From Elgaria multicarinata webbii (lineage: Eukaryota; Chordata; Lepidosauria; Squamata; Anguidae): a stretch of DNA of 64,000 nt. The position numbers were made by a program, and so were the translations under genes. The stretch covers positions 10,263,001 through 10,327,000 of the forward strand of contig NC_086185.1 of NCBI RefSeq assembly GCF_023053635.1, read 5' to 3'. The notes beneath the pieces were generated by a model that worked only from the letters and a program-made list of their open reading frames with translations, was not told the origin of the DNA and made no database searches. Below, in pieces: positions 60,819-64,000 of this stretch (within the stretch, counting starts at the first letter, position 1; each line of letters opens with the position of its first letter).

Positions 60819-63800
60819 TTCCATAAGAATGTCATTCTCTTCATGAATCCAGTTTCCTATTCGAAGAATTGGGGAGGTGCGTGTGAATATTGTATACGGC
60901 TGTAATTTCAGGTTCTGGAAACTCCTAATTCTCAAAATGAAAAGGGGGAAAAAAAACCATTTTCTTGAAATGGCTATGCAATGAAGAACCTGTATTCCCT
61001 GCTCCAGGAAATGTGTTAAACGTTATCACAGCCTTCTGAGTCTACTGCCTTGAGAGGATTCCGTGCTTATAGACAACCAAGAATTAATTTTAGATCGATT
61101 GACAGATAGCAGAATTTCCCATAACAACAAAAAAGATATTCTCTTTTCAATTACCTGATCAACTTCCCTCCCACTGGCAAGTTGTAAAATGTAAACGATG
61201 GCATCGCCTTTCATTGGCTGTAAAGGCTCCCATGTGATCTCACAGACGTTATCTCCTAGCTGATGGACTTTGGGCGCTGCAAAGAGGGAAAGAACCGTAA
61301 CTCAAAGTTCAGAAATTAATTTGACTGTGATCTTCTCTCTAGTAATATAACAAAGCATATTTATTCATGTTTCCTCTCCAGCCCCAGTCATGGACAAAAT
61401 GGCCCGATTCACACAAGTGTGTGTGTGTACCACTCAAAGCTCCTATGGAAAAGAAAAGCCACATTTCAAAACAAAACAAAACCCTGTTCTTTATGCTGAA
61501 GGATACATAATGGGATGCTCTTCTCACATCGCTTACCCCCAGGATTGCCAGGGTGTGGTGTGGTGAGGGGGATATTGCACTATAGTCCACATGGTGTATC
61601 ACCTTCCTTCAAGGGGCAGTTGGCATTTTAAACTCTGCTAGATCAAGTCAAGGTCCACCGAGGCAAAGTGCTTCAACAGCACCAAGAAGGTGCCACTGCA
61701 AATGCCCACATTTGTCCTCAAACAACATTGGATTTTAACAGTTAGACCATCTTTGTGCACTGAGATGCTTTGCATCTTAGCCCAGCCCTGACTTCTTGTA
61801 GATGTTTAAAAACCACCCCTCTGTTTTGCTTTTATCTGTTATTACAATCCTGCTGACCCTCATGCATTAAACAGTCCTTTATAACTTTTCAATGGCCCTT
61901 TTGAATTGCGTTACTTAAAACCATGAGCACCCTCAGTTCAACACGATCAATACCCTCACCTTTCAAAGCAGGTGGTGGAGATTTGGTTGTGGTGAACGCG
62001 TAAACTTCAGAAAACTCTCCTTCGCCGGCATCGTTGCATGCTTGGATTTTAAAGTAGTATGTTGTGGACTCGCTAAGTCGCTGTACTTTGTATGTGTGAC
62101 AAGGCCCACTGTAGACAGTGATGAATCTGGCAAATCCAAAACATGTTAAAAAGAAGTCAGATACTTTGCTACATTCCATGGTAACATGTTCTAGAACAGT
62201 GGTTCCCAAAGTGGGCGGTACCACCCCCTTGGGGGTGGTGGGATTGCATAGGGGGGCGTTAAGAGGCAAGGGGGCAGCAGGAGGGTGCTAAGAGGCAGGG
62301 GGGCACTCAAGGTGGTCTTTTCCAAGAAGCACCTCTCCAGAAGGTCTTAAAACCCAGGGGCATTTTTATGGGAGAAGGTAGTTTGGTCCCAAGCCATATA
62401 GGGGAAGAATCCAAACATGTATTAATACCGTTTGAGTCCTTTTAATGGTGAATTGAAATGTCTCAAAAGCACCAAAACACTAATGGAGAGACATACCCTG
62501 CTTTGTGTGCCCCGCCACGCCGGCTGCAAAACCGAGGCGTTTGCTCTCTTTTCCCTCCCTCCCTTGGCAAGCCTGCGGCGGGTGCTTCCCATTTAAAGAG
62601 TCCAATTGAGCTACAAAATGACATTGAGCTGAAGCCAAAGTTTAAGAAATCGTGCCAGGAGTTTTGGTTACAGGAGGAAATTTCTGATTGCTATCCTGCA
62701 CTATGGAGAGTGGTTCAGAAGCTCCTGGTTGCATTTCCAATATCATATTTGGTGGAATATGGTTTTAGCGTGGTCTGCCTACTTCTCTCCAAGCAAAGAA
62801 ATTGACTCCAGATTACTAAATGTGATTTAAACCAGACATTGGGAAACCGGTATCACTTCATCAAGCCCATCCATCACAATAAGAATTTACAGAATAGTGA
62901 GGTACTCTTCCCTAGTTACTAAATGTGATATCTAGTATTCTTGCTAAATGACTATCAGACTTTGAAAAGATGATATCACTGAATCAAGTTCATCAATTGT
63001 GTTTAATTGAATAAACTAAAAAAAGGTAACTGGATTTTGAATAAATATTCAATTAATTGTTACTGTTTTGAATTTTATTGTCGTTGAAATATTCTGAATA
63101 ATGATTTTTGTAGGGTAGGGTAGGGGGCACTGGGCATGAGTTTGTGGAACCAAGGGGGCGATGACCTGAAAAAGTTTGGGAACCATTGTTCTAGAATGAG
63201 GTCAAAACTTCTGAAGCTTCTCAGAGCTCACATCTTTCAGGTAGCGCAGTGCTCTGAAGGAACTCAAACACTTATTTATTTATTTAATTTATATACCACC
63301 CCATAGCCGAAGCTCTCTGGGCGGTTTACAAAAGTTAAAAACAGTGAACATTAAAAAAAGTATACAAAATTTAAAACCATCAAAAATATTAAAACAACAG
63401 TATCCATTTAAACAACAGTTCTGGGGTCCATTAAAAAACAAACTTGGCATATGTTGTTAGATGCTGTTAAATGTCTGGGAGAAGAGAAAAGTCTTGACCT
63501 GGCACCGAAAAGATAACAATGTTGGTGCCAGGCGAGCCTCATCAGGGAGATCATTCCATAATTGGGGGGGGGGGTGTCACCACTGAAAAGGCCCTCTTCC
63601 TTGTTGCCATCCTCCAAGCTTCACTCAGAGGAGAACCTTAGATGTTGAGCGCAGTGTACAGGTAGGTTCATGTCGGGAGAGGCATTCCGTCAGATATTGT
63701 GGTCCCAAGCTGTGTAAGGCTTTATAGGTTAAAACCAGCACCTTGAATTAGGCTCAGAAATGTATAGGCAGCTAATGCAAACAGGCTAGAATCGGTGTTA

Positions 63801-64000
63801 TATGTTCAGACCTTCTGGATCCAGTTATCAAGCTGGCTGCTGCATTTTGCACAAGCTGCAGCTTCCGAATCGTCTTCAAAGGCTGCCCCACGTAGAGGGC
63901 ATTGCAGTAATCTAATTTAGAAGTTACCAGAGTATGGACGACTGAAGCTAGGTTATCCCTGTCCAGATAGGGGCGTAGCTGGGCCACCAAACGGAGTTGG
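58879..64000 (-). CDS. FNDC3-family protein, C-terminal part (three last exons)
   Basis: Minus-strand join 62126-61960, 61276-61155 and 59196-58879; the gene continues past the window end. The first exon gives an FN3-domain end with YKVQRLSESTTYYFKIQACN and AGEGEFSEVYAFTTTKSPPP. The second starts the next FN3 domain (PKVHQLGDNVCEITWEPLQP). The last carries NVQTNCEYRFRVCAGRQYQD, a linker, FSDEQFAFLL and a C-terminal hydrophobic anchor ending IIQYFVIK. FNDC3A/B proteins have nine FN3 domains and this same tail anchor; they sit in ER/Golgi-type membranes and act in adhesion, spermatid and adipocyte biology. The tail VIIQYFVIK is diagnostic of the family. Position beside a ghrelin-receptor relative suggests FNDC3C, by analogy with GHSR-FNDC3B and MLNR-FNDC3A. 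The sequence alone does not decide between A, B and C. Confidence 0.88.
59674..59697. repeat. (GT)n microsatellite
   Basis: About twelve GT units in the last FNDC3-like intron. Confidence 0.85.
60212..60593. repeat. 382-bp duplicated segment, copy B
   Basis: Same orientation and about 99.5% identical to 41645-42026. The left junction follows 'ttctgctgccaca'. On the right it is joined directly to a LINE-like tail. It lies in the last intron of the FNDC3-like gene. Confidence 0.95.
60594..60814 (+). mobile_element. LINE/SINE 3' tail with (TAA)n
   Basis: TTAGATTGTAAGCCTATGCG, then CAGGGTCTTGCGATTTACTG, then 'cagcaccatgtacattgatg', then GCTATAGAAATAAATAATAA and a run of TAA units. This is a non-LTR 3' end of a type common in reptiles. 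It is fused to the 382-bp segment. Confidence 0.7.
61155..61276 (-). CDS. FNDC3-like penultimate coding exon
   Basis: 122 nt: two bases completing an Ala, then PKVHQLGDNVCEITWEPLQP and MKGDAIVYILQLASGREVDQ. The acceptor is TTTGCAG and the donor is GTAATT. Confidence 0.92.
61960..62126 (-). CDS. FNDC3-like antepenultimate coding exon
   Basis: 167 nt: one base, then FITVYSGPCHTYKVQRLSES continuing to TTTKSPPPALK plus one base. The acceptor is TTGCCAG and the donor is GTGAGG. Confidence 0.92.
62197..63188 (+). mobile_element. Truncated hAT DNA transposon with 8-bp target duplication
   Basis: Ends CAGTGGTTCCCAAA and TTTGGGAACCATTG are imperfect inverted repeats, flanked by identical TTCTAGAA (62189-62196 and 63189-63196), a typical hAT duplication on a TCTAGA core. 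The only open frame left (62458-62805) keeps a transposase C-terminus of the ZBED5/SCAND3-like type: ELQNDIELKPKFKKSCQEFW, then YPALWRVVQKLLVAFPISYL and VEYGFSVV. Most of the transposase is deleted, so it cannot move itself. It lies in an FNDC3-like intron in antisense orientation. Confidence 0.93.
63275..64000 (-). mobile_element. L2-group LINE 3' portion, running off the window
   Basis: The complement encodes SKLDYCNALYVGQPLKTIRK then LQLVQNAAASLITG, the end of a non-LTR reverse transcriptase, and further 3' the degraded 'RAFSVV...WNDLPDEA' block and family 3' UTR (ATATACCACCCCATAGCCGA). It is the longest copy of this family here. Confidence 0.88.

Noticed and set aside
62458-62805. A host gene of 115 codons
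   Set aside because: It is the remnant transposase C-terminus of the hAT element, bounded by inverted ends and an 8-bp target duplication.

Overview
This is a nuclear window from a vertebrate, almost certainly a squamate reptile. Genes are split by GT-AG introns and start in CpG-rich promoters. The intergenic DNA is full of CR1 and L2-group LINE 3' ends, a Sauria-type SINE (near 49.2-49.5 kb), another tRNA-derived SINE, amniote MIR remnants, palindromic DNA-transposon MITEs, a truncated hAT transposon and long (ATT)n arrays. The Sauria-type SINE is the most clade-specific clue.

Layout. (1) 1-1735 looks like the 3' end of an unidentified plus-strand transcript ending at a poly(A) signal. (2) 4.0-26.4 kb holds a complete RAB6-family GTPase gene (+), best read as RAB41/RAB6D. 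It has eight coding positions and two alternative versions of exon 4 (14619-14724 and 19918-20023), as in RAB6A. A 242-bp near-perfect inverted repeat lies between them. (3) 26.4-33.5 kb is intergenic and repeat-rich. (4) 33.6-47.1 kb holds a complete six-exon STARD10-like lipid-transfer gene (+). (5) 51.5-54.2 kb holds a two-exon class A GPCR (+) of the ghrelin/motilin receptor family. (6) 56.4 kb to the window end holds the last three coding exons and 3' UTR of an FNDC3-family gene (-), which continues beyond 64000.

The gene set suggests a 2R paralogon. In human, GHSR lies beside FNDC3B (3q26), MLNR lies beside FNDC3A (13q14), and STARD10 lies near RAB6A (11q13). RAB41 is on Xq13 and rodent Fndc3c1 is on X. 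This window would then be the X-type member, carrying a third ghrelin/motilin-receptor paralogue next to an FNDC3C-like gene. That synteny argument is from memory and is inference. The four genes do not form one pathway: RAB6-type GTPases act in Golgi traffic, START proteins move lipids, the GPCR is a peptide-hormone-type receptor, and FNDC3 proteins are tail-anchored membrane proteins.

The most unusual finding is a 382-bp sequence present twice at about 99.5% identity. One copy starts 3 nt inside intron 2 of the STARD10-like gene. The other lies 18.6 kb away in the last FNDC3 intron, fused to a LINE-like tail ending in (TAA)n. It looks like a chimeric retrocopy of intron RNA. I saw no clear retrovirus; one 1.2-kb block (27410-28620) might be an old LTR-element remnant but is unproven.
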